A stretch of DNA of 64,000 nt, taken from the NCBI GenBank assembly GCA_016219375.1, contig JACRNC010000003.1, positions 124,001 to 188,000 on the forward strand, in the 5' to 3' direction. This document shows positions 1 through 11,445 of this stretch, piece after piece. A program made the translations under genes and the position numbers. Source of the DNA: Burkholderiales bacterium (GTDB lineage Bacteria; Pseudomonadota; Gammaproteobacteria; Burkholderiales; Burkholderiaceae_C). Each line of letters starts with the position of its first letter. Position 1 is the first letter of the stretch. Below the pieces are notes generated by a model that was not told where the DNA came from, ran no database searches, and worked only from the letters and a program-made list of their open reading frames with translations.

Positions 1-522
1 CGCGCTGCGGCGGACCACCCGCAGCCCGCCGCGCCCGAGCGCGCTGCTGCGGCGGACGACCGCCCGGTCGAGCGCTCCACGGAGCGTGTGATCGAAGGCC
101 CGGCCGACCGATCCACCGACCGCGCGACCGACGATGCCCGTCGCGCCGAAGCGCGCCGCGCAGAAGACCAGCGCAAGGCGGAAGAACAACGCAAGGCCGA
201 CGAACAGCGCCGGGCCCAGGTGCGCGAAACCGAGGCCACCCGTGCCAAGGCCCTGCTCGAAGGCCGCCCGCCCGCCTCCAGCCCCGCTGCCGCCGGCCGC
301 TTCGTCGTGCAGATCGGCGCCTTCGCCGACCCGGCCGGCGTGCGCGATGCACGGGCCAAGGTCGAGAAGCTCGGCCTGAAGACCTACACCCAGGCCATCG
401 GTGATGGCGCCACCCGGCGCATCCGTGTGCGCGTGGGCCCTTTTGCCGACCGAGCCGAGGCCGAGCGCGCTGCCGCCCGTCTGCGCCAAGCGGGGATGGC
501 GGCAGCCATCCTCACCCTCTGA
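1..522 (+). CDS. SPOR-domain protein (DedD-like), 5' end outside window
   Basis: The reading frame is open from base 1, so the gene begins upstream and only its C-terminal part is seen. A long Arg/Glu/Ala-rich coiled-coil-like linker with repeats such as EARRAEDQRKAEEQRKADEQ leads into a C-terminal SPOR domain of about 75 residues (FVVQIGAFADPAGVRDARAK to the end, with the second half RVRVGPFADRAEAERAAARL). SPOR domains bind denuded peptidoglycan at the division septum, and DedD-type proteins are bitopic inner membrane proteins with the SPOR domain in the periplasm. The downstream order cvpA-purF-metZ supports dedD, which lies upstream of cvpA in many betaproteobacteria. The membrane anchor expected at the N terminus is not in view. 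SPOR assignment is firm; the DedD subfamily is inferred from context. Confidence 0.85.
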   Translation, partial: RAAADHPQPAAPERAAAADDRPVERSTERVIEGPADRSTDRATDDARRAEARRAEDQRKAEEQRKADEQRRAQVRETEATRAKALLEGRPPASSPAAAGRFVVQIGAFADPAGVRDARAKVEKLGLKTYTQAIGDGATRRIRVRVGPFADRAEAERAAARLRQAGMAAAILTL

Positions 523-556
523 CCCGATCGGCCAGGGCAGCCGAGGGCAAGGGTGC

Positions 557-1072
557 ATGAGCTGGGTGGATGTGGCATGGTTGGGCGTGCTCGGCCTGTC
601 GGTGGCCGTGGGTGCGGTGCGCGGCCTGCTGGTCGAGGTGCTGGCCCTGCTGGGCTGGGTTGCGGCATGGTGGGTCAGCCGCCTGCTGGCTCCGCAGGTG
701 GCGCCAGCGCTGCCCATCGGGCCGGCGGGCTCGGCGCTCAATCTGGGTGCGGCGCACGGGTTGGTTTTCGTTTTGACGCTGTTCGGCTGGGCCGTACTGA
801 CCTGGCTGCTGCGTCATCTGGTGCGGGCCTCGGTGCTCAGCGGTGCGGACCGCGTGCTCGGGGCGGTGTTCGGCGCGGCGCGCGGGCTGTTGATCGCCCT
901 CGTGCTGGTGTGGCTGGTGGGCCTGACGCCGCTGGCGCGTCAGCCGGCCTGGCAGGCGTCGCACGGTGTGGCCTGGCTGCAGGCGGTGTGGCAGGGCTTG
1001 CGCCCGCTGCTGCCGCCGGTGCTGCAGCGCCATGTGCCGCAGGTTGTGGATCGTGAGCAGGATTGGGGATAG
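557..1072 (+). CDS. cvpA: CvpA family membrane protein
   Basis: A 171-residue protein with about four hydrophobic membrane segments; it starts MSWVDVAWLGVLGLSVAVGA and carries the glycine-rich 'GAVRGLLVEVLALLGWVAAW' stretch typical of CvpA. The ORF track starts earlier at 401 in a region shared with the SPOR gene; the ATG at 557 is preferred because homologues begin with this short N terminus before the first helix. CvpA is an inner membrane protein first linked to colicin V export in E. coli and later to envelope stress tolerance; its molecular role is unsettled. It sits 34 bp after the SPOR gene and 3 bp before purF, so all three are probably one transcript. Confidence 0.88.
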   Translation: MSWVDVAWLGVLGLSVAVGAVRGLLVEVLALLGWVAAWWVSRLLAPQVAPALPIGPAGSALNLGAAHGLVFVLTLFGWAVLTWLLRHLVRASVLSGADRVLGAVFGAARGLLIALVLVWLVGLTPLARQPAWQASHGVAWLQAVWQGLRPLLPPVLQRHVPQVVDREQDWG

Positions 1073-1075
1073 GCC

Positions 1076-2611
1076 ATGTGCGGCATCGTCGGTGTGATCT
1101 CGAAAACGCCGGTCAACCAGTTGATCTATGACGCGCTGCTGCTGCTGCAGCACCGCGGCCAGGATGCGGCGGGCATCGTCACGGCCGGGCCGGATGCGCG
1201 CGGCACCAAGTTCTTCATGCACAAGGCGCGCGGCATGGTGCGCGACGTCTTCCGCACCCGCAACATGCGGGCGCTGCCCGGGACCATCGGCCTGGGCCAG
1301 GTGCGCTATCCCACGGCGGGCAACGCCTACAGCGAGGAAGAGGCCCAGCCCTTCTACGTCAACGCGCCCTTCGGCCTGGTGCTGGTGCACAACGGCAACC
1401 TGACCAACGCCCACGCGCTGCGCCAGGAGCTGTTCGCCATCGACCGCCGGCACATCAACACCGAGAGCGACTCCGAGGTCCTGCTCAACGTGCTGGCCCA
1501 TGAGCTGGAGCAGGCCGCCCGCAACCATCCGCTCACGCCCGACGAGATCTTCGCCGCCGTGCGCGCGGTGCACCGGCGCGTCAAGGGCTCCTATGCCGTG
1601 ATCTGCCTGATCGCCGGCCACGGGCTGCTCGCCTTCCGCGACCCCTACGGCATCCGCCCGCTGTGCCTGGGTGAGGGCGACGGACCGGATGGCCGCACGG
1701 TGATGGTGGCCAGTGAGTCGGTCGCGCTCGAGGGCACCGGCCACCGCCTGGTGCGCGACGTGCAGCCTGGCGAGGCGCTCTTCATCGACCTGGACGGCCA
1801 GGTGCACGCGGCCCAGTGCGCCGAGCGCATCGACCCGCATCCCTGCCTGTTCGAGTACGTCTATCTGGCTCGGCCGGATTCGGTGATGGACGGCATCTCC
1901 GTCTACCAGGCGCGGCTCAACATGGGCGAGACGCTGGCGCAGCGCGTCATCTCCACCATGCCGCCATCCGAGATCGATGTCGTCATCCCGATTCCGGAAT
2001 CGAGCCGCCCGGCCGCGATGCAGCTGGCGCAGAAGATCGGCAAGCCCTATCGCGAAGGCTTCGTGAAGAACCGCTATGTGGGCCGCACCTTCATCATGCC
2101 GGGGCAGTCGGTGCGCAAGAAGTCCGTGCGCCAGAAGCTCAATGCCATCGGCTGCGAGTTCAAGGGCCGCCGCGTGCTGCTGGTCGATGACTCCATCGTG
2201 CGCGGCACCACGTCCAAGGAGATCGTGCAGATGGCCCGCGAGGCCGGCGCCAGCAAGGTCTACCTGGCCTCGGCCGCACCACCGGTGCGCTTTCCCAACG
2301 TCTACGGCATCGACATGCCGACCAAGGGCGAGCTGGTCGCCTCCGGCCGCACGACGGAAGAGGTGCGCCAGATCATCGGTGCCGATGCGCTGATCTACCA
2401 GGACCTGGAGGCCATGAAGCGCGCCGTGGCCCAGCTCAATCCGTCGCTCAAGGGCTTCGAGGCGTCCTGCTTCGACGGCTGCTATGTCACCGGCGATGTC
2501 AGCCCGGCGGACTTCGAAGCCATCGAAACGCAGCGCCGCACGCAGCAGACCGAGGACGAGGCCGAGGCCCGCGGGCGGCTGTCGCTGCAGTCGGCTGGCG
2601 ACGTCCTGTGA
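1076..2611 (+). CDS. purF: Amidophosphoribosyltransferase
   Basis: PurF makes 5-phosphoribosylamine from PRPP and glutamine, the first committed step of purine synthesis, in the cytoplasm. The 511-residue length is normal for the family. After Met comes the catalytic Cys of the N-terminal glutaminase (MCGIVGVIS). Glutaminase signatures such as [10 protein letters not shown] and VHNGNLTN follow, and the C-terminal phosphoribosyltransferase domain has the PRPP-binding loop [13 protein letters not shown] near residue 370. The start is fixed because the Cys must follow the initiator Met. The gene follows cvpA with a 3-bp gap and precedes metZ by 13 bp, the usual betaproteobacterial order. Confidence 0.97.
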   Translation: MCGIVGVISKTPVNQLIYDALLLLQHRGQDAAGIVTAGPDARGTKFFMHKARGMVRDVFRTRNMRALPGTIGLGQVRYPTAGNAYSEEEAQPFYVNAPFGLVLVHNGNLTNAHALRQELFAIDRRHINTESDSEVLLNVLAHELEQAARNHPLTPDEIFAAVRAVHRRVKGSYAVICLIAGHGLLAFRDPYGIRPLCLGEGDGPDGRTVMVASESVALEGTGHRLVRDVQPGEALFIDLDGQVHAAQCAERIDPHPCLFEYVYLARPDSVMDGISVYQARLNMGETLAQRVISTMPPSEIDVVIPIPESSRPAAMQLAQKIGKPYREGFVKNRYVGRTFIMPGQSVRKKSVRQKLNAIGCEFKGRRVLLVDDSIVRGTTSKEIVQMAREAGASKVYLASAAPPVRFPNVYGIDMPTKGELVASGRTTEEVRQIIGADALIYQDLEAMKRAVAQLNPSLKGFEASCFDGCYVTGDVSPADFEAIETQRRTQQTEDEAEARGRLSLQSAGDVL

Positions 2612-2624
2612 GCCGGGGCGCGCC

Positions 2625-3866
2625 ATGACCGACAAGCGCCTGCCCCGCGTGGACCTGCCCGAGGACGCCCGCCGCGACACCCTGGCCGTGCGCGAGGGCC
2701 TGCCCCGCACCGCCTGGGGCGAGAACTCCGAGGCGCTGTTCCTGACCAGCAGCTTCGTGCATCCGGACGCGGCCACGGCTGCCGCCCGCTTCGCCAACGA
2801 GGAAGAGGCCTTCGTCTACTCGCGCTTCTCCAACCCCACGGTGGCGATGTTCGAGCGCCGCCTGGCCGCGCTGGAGGGCACCGAGGCCGCGCTGGCGACC
2901 TCCAGCGGCATGAGCGCCATCCTGCTGCTGGCCATGGGGCTGCTGAAGGCGGGCGATCACGTCGTCTGCTCGCGCAGCGTCTTCGGCTCCACCATCACGC
3001 TGCTGGCCCGCGAGTTCGGCAAGTTCGGCGTGGAGACCAGCTTCGTGTCGCAGACCGATGTCGCCGAATGGCAGGCTGCCGTGCGGCCGACGACTAAGCT
3101 GCTGTTTGCCGAGACCCCCAGCAACCCGCTGGGCGACCTGTGCGACATCGCCGCGCTGGCCGAGGTGGCCCACGGCTGCGGCGCGCTGCTGGGGGTGGAC
3201 AACTGCTTCTGCACGCCGGCGCTGCAGCGGCCCACAGAGTTTGGCGCCGACATCGTCATCCACTCCGGCACCAAGTACCTGGACGGCCAGGGCCGCGTGC
3301 TGGCCGGCGCGCTGTGCGCCAGCAGTGAGCTGGTCGAGCGCGTGTTCACGCCGGTGATCCGTAGCGCGGGCATGTCGCTGTCGCCGTTCAACGCCTGGGT
3401 GGTGCTCAAGGGCCTGGAAACCCTGTCCATCCGCATGGCCGCGCAGAGCGAACGCGCGCTCAAGCTGGCGCAGTGGCTGCAGGTCCATCCGGCGGTCGAG
3501 CGGGTGTACTACCCCGGCCTGGCCGACCATCCGCAGCGCGAGCTGGTGCAGCGCCAGCAAGGCGGCTGTGGCGGCGCGGTGCTGTCCTTCACCGTGCGCT
3601 CGCCGGCCGAGGGCGGACCGGATGCCGCGCGCCGCAACGCCTTCCACGTCATCGACCAGACGCAGGTGTGCTCCATCACCTCGAACCTGGGCGACACCAA
3701 GACCACCATCACCCATCCGTCCACCACGTCCCATGGCCGCCTGACCGAAGAGCAGCGCCAGGCCGCCGGCATCACGCAGGGCCTGATCCGCGTCGCCGTG
3801 GGCCTGGAGGACGTGCTCGACCTGCAGGCCGACCTAGCGCGCGGCCTGGACACGCTGGCCGCCTGA
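2625..3866 (+). CDS. metZ: O-succinylhomoserine sulfhydrylase (Cys/Met metabolism PLP enzyme)
   Basis: A 413-residue Cys/Met-metabolism PLP enzyme (fold type I). MetZ converts O-succinylhomoserine and sulfide into homocysteine for methionine synthesis. Visible signatures are the FVYSRFSNPTVAMFERRLAA segment, AETPSNPLGDLCDIAALAEV, and the PLP lysine motif SGTKYLDGQGRVLAGAL near residue 210; the C terminus has TTHP-like ITHPSTTSHGRLTEEQRQ. The track starts the ORF at 2484 inside purF; the ATG at 2625 gives the expected N terminus. It lies directly behind purF. Cystathionine gamma-synthase is an alternative by fold, but the purF-metZ linkage and the sequence style favour metZ. Confidence 0.92.
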   Translation: MTDKRLPRVDLPEDARRDTLAVREGLPRTAWGENSEALFLTSSFVHPDAATAAARFANEEEAFVYSRFSNPTVAMFERRLAALEGTEAALATSSGMSAILLLAMGLLKAGDHVVCSRSVFGSTITLLAREFGKFGVETSFVSQTDVAEWQAAVRPTTKLLFAETPSNPLGDLCDIAALAEVAHGCGALLGVDNCFCTPALQRPTEFGADIVIHSGTKYLDGQGRVLAGALCASSELVERVFTPVIRSAGMSLSPFNAWVVLKGLETLSIRMAAQSERALKLAQWLQVHPAVERVYYPGLADHPQRELVQRQQGGCGGAVLSFTVRSPAEGGPDAARRNAFHVIDQTQVCSITSNLGDTKTTITHPSTTSHGRLTEEQRQAAGITQGLIRVAVGLEDVLDLQADLARGLDTLAA

Positions 3867-3890
3867 CGCGCCACACGACTCGCCTCTCGC

Positions 3891-5327
3891 ATGACGACCC
3901 CCACGCCTTCCGCGCCTGTGCGCACCCGTTTCGCGCCCAGCCCCACCGGCTTCATCCACCTGGGCAACATCCGCTCGGCGCTCTATCCCTGGGCCTTCGC
4001 CCGCGCCAACGGCGGCGCCTTCATCCTGCGCATCGAGGACACCGACGAGGAGCGCTCATCGCAGGCCGCGGTCGACGTCATCCTGCAGAGCATGGACTGG
4101 CTGCAGCTGGACTTCGACGAAGGCCCGTTCTTCCAGATGGCGCGCATGGACCGCTACCGCGAGGTGGTGCAGCAGCTGCTGGACGCCGGGCTGGCCTACC
4201 GCTGCTACATGACGCCGGCCGAGCTCGACGCGCTGCGTGAGCGCCAGATGGCCGCCAAGCTCAAGCCGCGTTATGACGGCACCTGGCGCCCGGAGCCGGG
4301 CAAGACCCTGCCGCCGGTGCCCGAGGGCGTGCGCCCGGTCATCCGCTTCAAGTCGCCGATCGGCGGCTCGGTGGTGTGGGACGACAAGGTCAAGGGCCGC
4401 ATCGAGATCAGCAACGACGAGCTCGACGATCTCATCATCGCCCGCCCGCCGGCCGAAGACCTGCCGATCGACGCCATCGGCACGCCCACCTACAACTTCT
4501 GCGTCGTGGTGGACGACATCGACATGCGCATCACGCACGTCATCCGCGGCGACGACCACGTCAACAACACGCCGCGGCAGATCCACATCTTCCGTGCGCT
4601 GGGCAAGGAGCCGCCGGTCTATGCTCATCTGCCCACGGTGCTCAATGAGCAGGGCGAGAAGATGAGCAAGCGCCACGGCGCCAAGCCGGTCACGCAGTAC
4701 CGCGACGACGGCTTCCTGGCCGATGCGGTAGTCAACTACCTGGCCCGGCTGGGCTGGAGCCACGGCGACGACGAGATCTTCACGCGCCAGCAGCTCATCG
4801 AGTGGTTCGACCTGGACCACCTGGGCCGCAGCGCCGGGCAGTTCGACGAGGCCAAGCTGCGCTGGGTGAATGCCCAGCACATCAAGATGACGGCCGATGC
4901 GCAGCTCGCCCCGCTGGTGGCCGAGCAGCTCGCCAGCCGCGCGTTGCAGGCGCCGCCTGCGCCGTGGCTGGAGCGCGCCATTGCTCTCTACAAGGACCGC
5001 TGCTCGACCACCGTGGAGCTCGCCGACTGGGTGGCGGTGCACCTGAGCGAGCCGGCAGTGGACGCCGAGCTGCGGGCACAGCACCTGGGCGATGCGATCA
5101 AGCCCGCGCTGGCCGCGCTGGCCGCCAAGCTGGCCGACTGCGACTGGGAGGCCGCAGCCATCAACCAGGCCTTCAAGGCCACGTTGGCCGAGCAGGGATT
5201 GAAGATGCCCCAGCTCGCCATCCCCGTGCGTGTGGCACTGTGCGGCCGTGCGCAGACGCCGTCGGTGGATGCGGTGCTGGCCCTGTTTGATCGGGCAGAA
5301 GTGATCAAACGCTTGCAAAGCGTTTGA
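3891..5327 (+). CDS. gltX: Glutamyl-tRNA synthetase
   Basis: A class I aminoacyl-tRNA synthetase of 478 residues that charges tRNA-Glu. The HIGH-type motif is in [18 protein letters not shown] near residue 20 and the KMSKS-type motif is [10 protein letters not shown] near residue 255; the C-terminal anticodon-binding region follows. Length is usual for the family. The start [20 protein letters not shown] is well placed, 24 bp after metZ. The gene is followed by a tRNA operon that contains a tRNA-Glu, and the promoter of that operon overlaps the gltX stop codon. Confidence 0.97.
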   Translation: MTTPTPSAPVRTRFAPSPTGFIHLGNIRSALYPWAFARANGGAFILRIEDTDEERSSQAAVDVILQSMDWLQLDFDEGPFFQMARMDRYREVVQQLLDAGLAYRCYMTPAELDALRERQMAAKLKPRYDGTWRPEPGKTLPPVPEGVRPVIRFKSPIGGSVVWDDKVKGRIEISNDELDDLIIARPPAEDLPIDAIGTPTYNFCVVVDDIDMRITHVIRGDDHVNNTPRQIHIFRALGKEPPVYAHLPTVLNEQGEKMSKRHGAKPVTQYRDDGFLADAVVNYLARLGWSHGDDEIFTRQQLIEWFDLDHLGRSAGQFDEAKLRWVNAQHIKMTADAQLAPLVAEQLASRALQAPPAPWLERAIALYKDRCSTTVELADWVAVHLSEPAVDAELRAQHLGDAIKPALAALAAKLADCDWEAAAINQAFKATLAEQGLKMPQLAIPVRVALCGRAQTPSVDAVLALFDRAEVIKRLQSV

Positions 5328-5342
5328 AAGCGATGCTATAGT
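5313..5342 (+). promoter_or_regulatory. Putative sigma70 promoter of the tRNA operon
   Basis: TTGCAA (5313-5318) and TATAGT (5337-5342) lie 18 bp apart, a good match to a housekeeping promoter, about 87 bp upstream of the mature end of tRNA-Ala. The -35 box lies inside the end of gltX. Inferred from consensus only. Confidence 0.65.
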
Positions 5343-5428
5343 TGCAGTCTTGCTTGAACGGCGCGACGCGCGATGTTCGAAGCGCCAAGGCAGCAGGCCA
5401 CAAGCTGGCTGCCGGCGTTGAAGATATC

Positions 5429-5504
<76 letters not shown>

Positions 5505-5540
5505 AACGCCCAAGCGCCGTTCGAGTCGATGAAGGACAAG

Positions 5541-5616
5541 TCCCCTTCGTCTAGAGGCCTAGGACACGACCCTTTCACGGTTGTAACAGGGGTTCGAATC
5601 CCCTAGGGGACGCCAA
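5541..5616 (+). tRNA. tRNA-Glu (TTC)
   Basis: A 76-nt tRNA with encoded CCA. Acceptor GTCCCCT pairs with AGGGGAC; the anticodon loop CTTTCAC reads TTC; the T-arm is GGGGTTCGAATCCCC. It lies 36 bp after tRNA-Ala and shortly downstream of gltX, whose product charges it. Confidence 0.97.
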
Positions 5617-5683
5617 GCTTCCGAGCTTGTCAAGTTTGACGGCACTTGGCTAGTCGCGAGACCGGCGAAGCAGTCACCGACTA

Positions 5684-5760
5684 GGAGTGGTAGTTCAGTC
5701 GGTTAGAATACCGGCCTGTCACGCCGGGGGTCGCGGGTTCGAGTCCCGTCCACTCCGCCA
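5684..5760 (+). tRNA. tRNA-Asp (GTC)
   Basis: A 77-nt tRNA with encoded CCA. Acceptor GGAGTGG pairs with CCACTCC; the anticodon arm CCGGCCTGTCACGCCGG reads GTC; the T-arm is CGGGTTCGAGTCCCG. It is the last tRNA of the cluster and is followed at once by a terminator. Confidence 0.97.
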
Positions 5761-5765
5761 AACGG

Positions 5766-5803
5766 AAAGCCCTGCAGATTTCGGTCTGCAGGGCTTTTTC
5801 CTT
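5766..5803 (+). terminator. Rho-independent terminator of the tRNA operon
   Basis: A 13-bp perfect stem (AAAGCCCTGCAGA / TCTGCAGGGCTTT) with a 6-nt loop runs into a T-rich tail. It starts 5 bp after the CCA of tRNA-Asp. Confidence 0.92.
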
Positions 5804-5873
5804 TTGGGCCGCTCGCCTTCGCCTGGGTTGCGGCCATTCCCTGGGTTGCGCGCAGTCCTCTTGCTGCGCGCTT

Positions 5874-6674
5874 CTAGCGCACGGGTGCTGTGGCCGCCTC
5901 ATCCTCCGGCCGCGACAGGGCGCGCCACAGGATGGTGAAGAGCTCGTCGAACTGATCCAGCAGCGGGCGCTTCTCGCCGCGCACCAGGTGCATCAGCACC
6001 AGTCGGCTGAGCAGGCCGAGGAAGACGTCGAGCAGGATCTTGCTGGAGACGCGGTCGTTGAGCACGCCGCGTTTCTGGCCGTCCTTGAGCACGCCGAGGA
6101 AGGCGCTCATCAGCGCCGGGCTCTCGTAGATGCGGATGTGGCGGTGGCGGGCCATCGGCACCGAGGTGTAGAGCAGCTGGATCACCGCCGGCTCGCGGTC
6201 CATGTAGTCCAGCATCACCCAGAAGGTCTTGCGCAGGCGCTCGCGCACGCCGTCGATGCCTTGCAGGTGGTCGATCATGCGCACGGCCAGGCGGCTGAGC
6301 ATCACGTCGAGCATGGCGTAGAGCAGCGACTCCTTGCTGCCGAAGTACTTGTAGATCGTCTGCAGCGACACATTGGCCGTGCGAGCCACGTCGATCAGGC
6401 TGACGTCGTGGAAATCGTGCTCGGCAAAGAGCTGCAGCACCGCGCGCTCGATGCGCTGCAGGGTCTCGGCGCGCATGGCGGTGAGCGGGGCGGTGGGGCG
6501 GGCGGCCGGGTCTGCCTTCGCGTCAGGATCGGCGCCGGCGGGGATGTCGTTGCCGGCTGCCGCACTGCCGGTGCGCGCGCTACGGTCGGTGCGGCTGGCA
6601 GCCATGCGGCGTGGGGCCGGGTTCGCGTCATTGCCAGGGCGGGGCACGGGGCGTTCTCCTGAGGAAACGGCCAT
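5874..6674 (-). CDS. TetR/AcrR family transcriptional regulator
   Basis: About 266 residues from the chosen start. An unstructured Ala/Pro/Arg-rich leader of about 65 residues precedes a TetR helix-turn-helix (LIDVARTANVSLQTIYKYFG), then an all-helical ligand-binding domain with no recognisable ligand signature. The longest frame starts at 6713; I prefer the ATG at 6674 (MAVSSGER), and an internal start at MRAETLQRIERAV (right before the HTH) is also possible. It is divergent from the acyl-CoA dehydrogenase operon across about 200 bp, so it probably controls that operon and itself, perhaps in response to an acyl-CoA; that is inference from position. Confidence 0.87.
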   Translation of the reverse strand: MAVSSGERPVPRPGNDANPAPRRMAASRTDRSARTGSAAAGNDIPAGADPDAKADPAARPTAPLTAMRAETLQRIERAVLQLFAEHDFHDVSLIDVARTANVSLQTIYKYFGSKESLLYAMLDVMLSRLAVRMIDHLQGIDGVRERLRKTFWVMLDYMDREPAVIQLLYTSVPMARHRHIRIYESPALMSAFLGVLKDGQKRGVLNDRVSSKILLDVFLGLLSRLVLMHLVRGEKRPLLDQFDELFTILWRALSRPEDEAATAPVR

Positions 6675-6820
6675 TACCAAATGCGGCCGAAGATGTGGGG
6701 GATGGGGGCTCACACCCTTGCGGAGCGCATCTTAGAGGGCGCAGCATGCCGCGCACAACGACTGGAAAGCACAAGGCGTCGTGCAGCTGCACATCCGTAC
6801 GCCCACGGCACGGGGCAATG

Positions 6821-6836
6821 GGTAATAGCAGTTACC
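6821..6836. promoter_or_regulatory. Possible operator in the divergent TetR/beta-oxidation promoter region
   Basis: GGTAATAGCAGTTACC is an inverted repeat (GGTAA-N6-TTACC) about 47 bp upstream of the acyl-CoA dehydrogenase start, in the spacer shared with the TetR gene. It could be the regulator's binding site. No defined consensus supports this. Confidence 0.3.
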
Positions 6837-6882
6837 TGTACGCCCTCCGCCCTCCCTTCATCACTCACCGAGGATCGCCCCC

Positions 6883-8037
6883 ATGACTATCGAATGCTTC
6901 CCCGCCCCGTGGATGACCGACGAGCACCGCATGCTCTTCGACACGGCCGCCCGCTTCTTCAAGCAGCAATGGGTGCCGCGCGACGAGGCCTGGCGGGCGC
7001 AGGGAATGATGGACCGCGAGGCCTGGCGCGAGGCCGGGGCGCAGGGCTTCCTGTGCGCGTCCACGCCCGAGCAGTACGGTGGCGGTGGCGGCGACTTCGG
7101 CCATGAGGCGGCACTGGTGCTGGCCCAGGGCGAGGCCGGGCTGAGCGGCTTCGGCGGCTCGCTGCACTCCGGGATCGTGGCGCCCTACATCCTCCACTAC
7201 GGCACCGAGGAGCAGAAGAAGCGCTGGCTGCCCAAGCTGGCCACGGGCGAGCTGATCGGCGCCATCGCCATGACCGAGCCGGGCACCGGCTCCGACCTGC
7301 AGGGGGTGCGCACGCTGGCGCTCAAGGAGGGCGATGGCTACCGCATCAACGGCAGCAAGACCTTCATCACCAACGGCCAGCTGGCCAACCTGGTGATCGT
7401 GGTGGCCAAGACCAACAAGGACGAAGGCGCGCACGGCGTGTCGCTGATGGTCATCGAGACCGACGAGGTGCAGGGCTTCCGCCGTGGGCGCAACCTGGAC
7501 AAGCTGGGCATGGAGGCGCAGGACACGTCGGAGCTGTTCTTCGACGACGTCGTGGTGCCGCAGGAGAACCTGCTGGGCGGCGTGGAGGGGCAGGGCTTCT
7601 TCCAGCTGATGCAGGAGCTGCCGCAGGAGCGGCTGCTGGTGGCGCTGGCCGGCGTGGCGGCAATGCGCTTTGCGATGAAGGCGACGCTGGACTACACCAA
7701 GGAGCGCAAGGCCTTCGGCAAGCCGATCTTCAGCTTCCAGAACAGCCGCTTCAAGCTGGCCGAGTGCCAGGCCATGCTGCTGGCCTGCGAGGCGATGACC
7801 GACGCGGCCATGGTGGCCCACCTGCAGGGCAAGCTGGGCGTGGACCGCGCGGCGCTGCTCAAGTACTACGTGACCGATTGCCAGTTCAAGCTGGCCGATG
7901 AATGCCTGCAGCTCTTCGGCGGCTACGGCTACATGCGCGAGTACCCGATTGCCCGCATGTGGGCCGACTCGCGCGTGCAGCGCATCTACGGCGGCACGAA
8001 CGAAATCATGAAAGAACTGGCGTCGCGCTTCCTCTGA
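6883..8037 (+). CDS. Acyl-CoA dehydrogenase (long-chain/isovaleryl type)
   Basis: A 384-residue FAD enzyme that oxidises acyl-CoA to trans-2-enoyl-CoA and passes electrons to ETF. The signatures [18 protein letters not shown] (FAD/substrate) and [20 protein letters not shown] are clear. The position that is Glu in medium-chain enzymes is Gly here ([10 protein letters not shown]), while ELPQERLL near residue 247 matches the region that supplies the catalytic Glu in long-chain and isovaleryl enzymes. Substrate length cannot be set from sequence. It is the first gene of a four-gene beta-oxidation operon; thiolase follows after 32 bp. Confidence 0.93.
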   Translation: MTIECFPAPWMTDEHRMLFDTAARFFKQQWVPRDEAWRAQGMMDREAWREAGAQGFLCASTPEQYGGGGGDFGHEAALVLAQGEAGLSGFGGSLHSGIVAPYILHYGTEEQKKRWLPKLATGELIGAIAMTEPGTGSDLQGVRTLALKEGDGYRINGSKTFITNGQLANLVIVVAKTNKDEGAHGVSLMVIETDEVQGFRRGRNLDKLGMEAQDTSELFFDDVVVPQENLLGGVEGQGFFQLMQELPQERLLVALAGVAAMRFAMKATLDYTKERKAFGKPIFSFQNSRFKLAECQAMLLACEAMTDAAMVAHLQGKLGVDRAALLKYYVTDCQFKLADECLQLFGGYGYMREYPIARMWADSRVQRIYGGTNEIMKELASRFL

Positions 8038-8069
8038 AGCGAGCGCAACCCGAGACCGAGGAGACGAAT

Positions 8070-9275
8070 GTGATCGAGGCCTACATCTTTGACGCCGTGC
8101 GCACGCCGCGCGGCAAGGGCAAGAAGGACGGCAGCCTGCATCAGGCCACGCCCGTGTGGCTGCTGCGCACGCTGCTGCAGGCGCTGCAGCAGCGGCATCA
8201 GCTGGACACCGCGCTGGTGGACGACGTGATCCTGGGCTGCGTGACGCCGGTGGGCGAGCAGGGCGCGGACATTGCGCGCACCGCCGTGCTGGATGCCGGC
8301 TGGTCGCAGAGCGTGGCGGGCGTGACGCTGTCGCGCTTCTGCGCCTCGGGCCTGGAGGCGATCAACATGGCCACGGCCAAGATCCGCGCCGGGCTGGATG
8401 ACCTGGTGGTGGCCGGCGGCGTGGAGAGCATGAGCCGCTGGCCGATGGGCAGCGACGGCGGCGCCTGGGTGATGGACCCGCGCATCAACGCGGGCACGGC
8501 CTTTGTGCCGCAGGGCATCAGCGCGGACCTGATCGCAACCCTTGAGGGCTTCAGCCGCGCAGACCTGGACGGCTATGCCGCCGAGTCGCACCGCCGCGCC
8601 GCGGCCGCACAGGCCGAGGGGCGCTTTGCCCGCTCGGTGGTGCCGGTCAAGGATCTCAACGGCCTGCTGCTGCTGGACCGCGACGAGACCATCCGCCCCG
8701 GCACGAGCGTCGAGACACTCAGCAAGCTGCAGCCCTCCTTCGAGATGATGGGCGCGATGGGCTTCGACGCCACGGCGCTGGACAAGTACACGACGATCGA
8801 GAAGATCCAGCACGTGCACCACGCGGGCAACTCGTCGGGCATCGTCGATGGCGCGGCGCTGGTGTTGCTGGGCAGCAAGGAGGCGGGCGCCAAGGCGGGC
8901 TTGAAGCCGCGTGCCCGCGTGCTGATGACGGCCGAGTGCGGATCCGAGCCCACCATCATGCTCACCGGCCCCACGCCGGCCTGCCACAAGGCGCTGGGCA
9001 AGCTGGGCATGACGCCCGCCGACATCGACCTGTGGGAGATCAACGAGGCCTTCGCCACCGTGCCGATGAAGACCGCCAAGGACCTGGGCCTGGGCATGGA
9101 CCGGGTCAATGTGAACGGCGGCGCCATCGCGATGGGCCATCCGCTGGGCGCCACCGGCGCCATCATCCTGGGCACGGCGCTGGACGAGCTGGAGCGCTCG
9201 GGCAAGGCCACGGCTGCGGCCACGCTGTGCATCGGTGCCGGCATGGGCATCGCCACCATCATCGAACGCGTCTGA
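8070..9275 (+). CDS. Acetyl-CoA C-acyltransferase (thiolase)
   Basis: A 401-residue degradative thiolase that cleaves 3-ketoacyl-CoA with CoA. Catalytic residues are visible: the acyl-accepting Cys in [13 protein letters not shown] (near residue 93), the His in [13 protein letters not shown], and the C-terminal Cys in [10 protein letters not shown]. The track starts the frame at 7902 inside the dehydrogenase gene; the real start is most likely GTG at 8070 ([19 protein letters not shown]), preceded by GAGGAG at 8058-8063. It lies between the dehydrogenase and the FadB-like gene in one operon. Confidence 0.93.
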   Translation: MIEAYIFDAVRTPRGKGKKDGSLHQATPVWLLRTLLQALQQRHQLDTALVDDVILGCVTPVGEQGADIARTAVLDAGWSQSVAGVTLSRFCASGLEAINMATAKIRAGLDDLVVAGGVESMSRWPMGSDGGAWVMDPRINAGTAFVPQGISADLIATLEGFSRADLDGYAAESHRRAAAAQAEGRFARSVVPVKDLNGLLLLDRDETIRPGTSVETLSKLQPSFEMMGAMGFDATALDKYTTIEKIQHVHHAGNSSGIVDGAALVLLGSKEAGAKAGLKPRARVLMTAECGSEPTIMLTGPTPACHKALGKLGMTPADIDLWEINEAFATVPMKTAKDLGLGMDRVNVNGGAIAMGHPLGATGAIILGTALDELERSGKATAAATLCIGAGMGIATIIERV

Positions 9276-9291
9276 GGCAGGAGGCCCACCC

Positions 9292-11441
<2,150 letters not shown>

Positions 11442-11445
<4 letters not shown>

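Noticed and set aside
512-2797. 761-residue minus-strand ORF across cvpA, purF and metZ
   Set aside because: Antisense shadow of three well-identified plus-strand genes; composition is His/Arg/Gln-rich as expected for reverse frames in GC-rich DNA.
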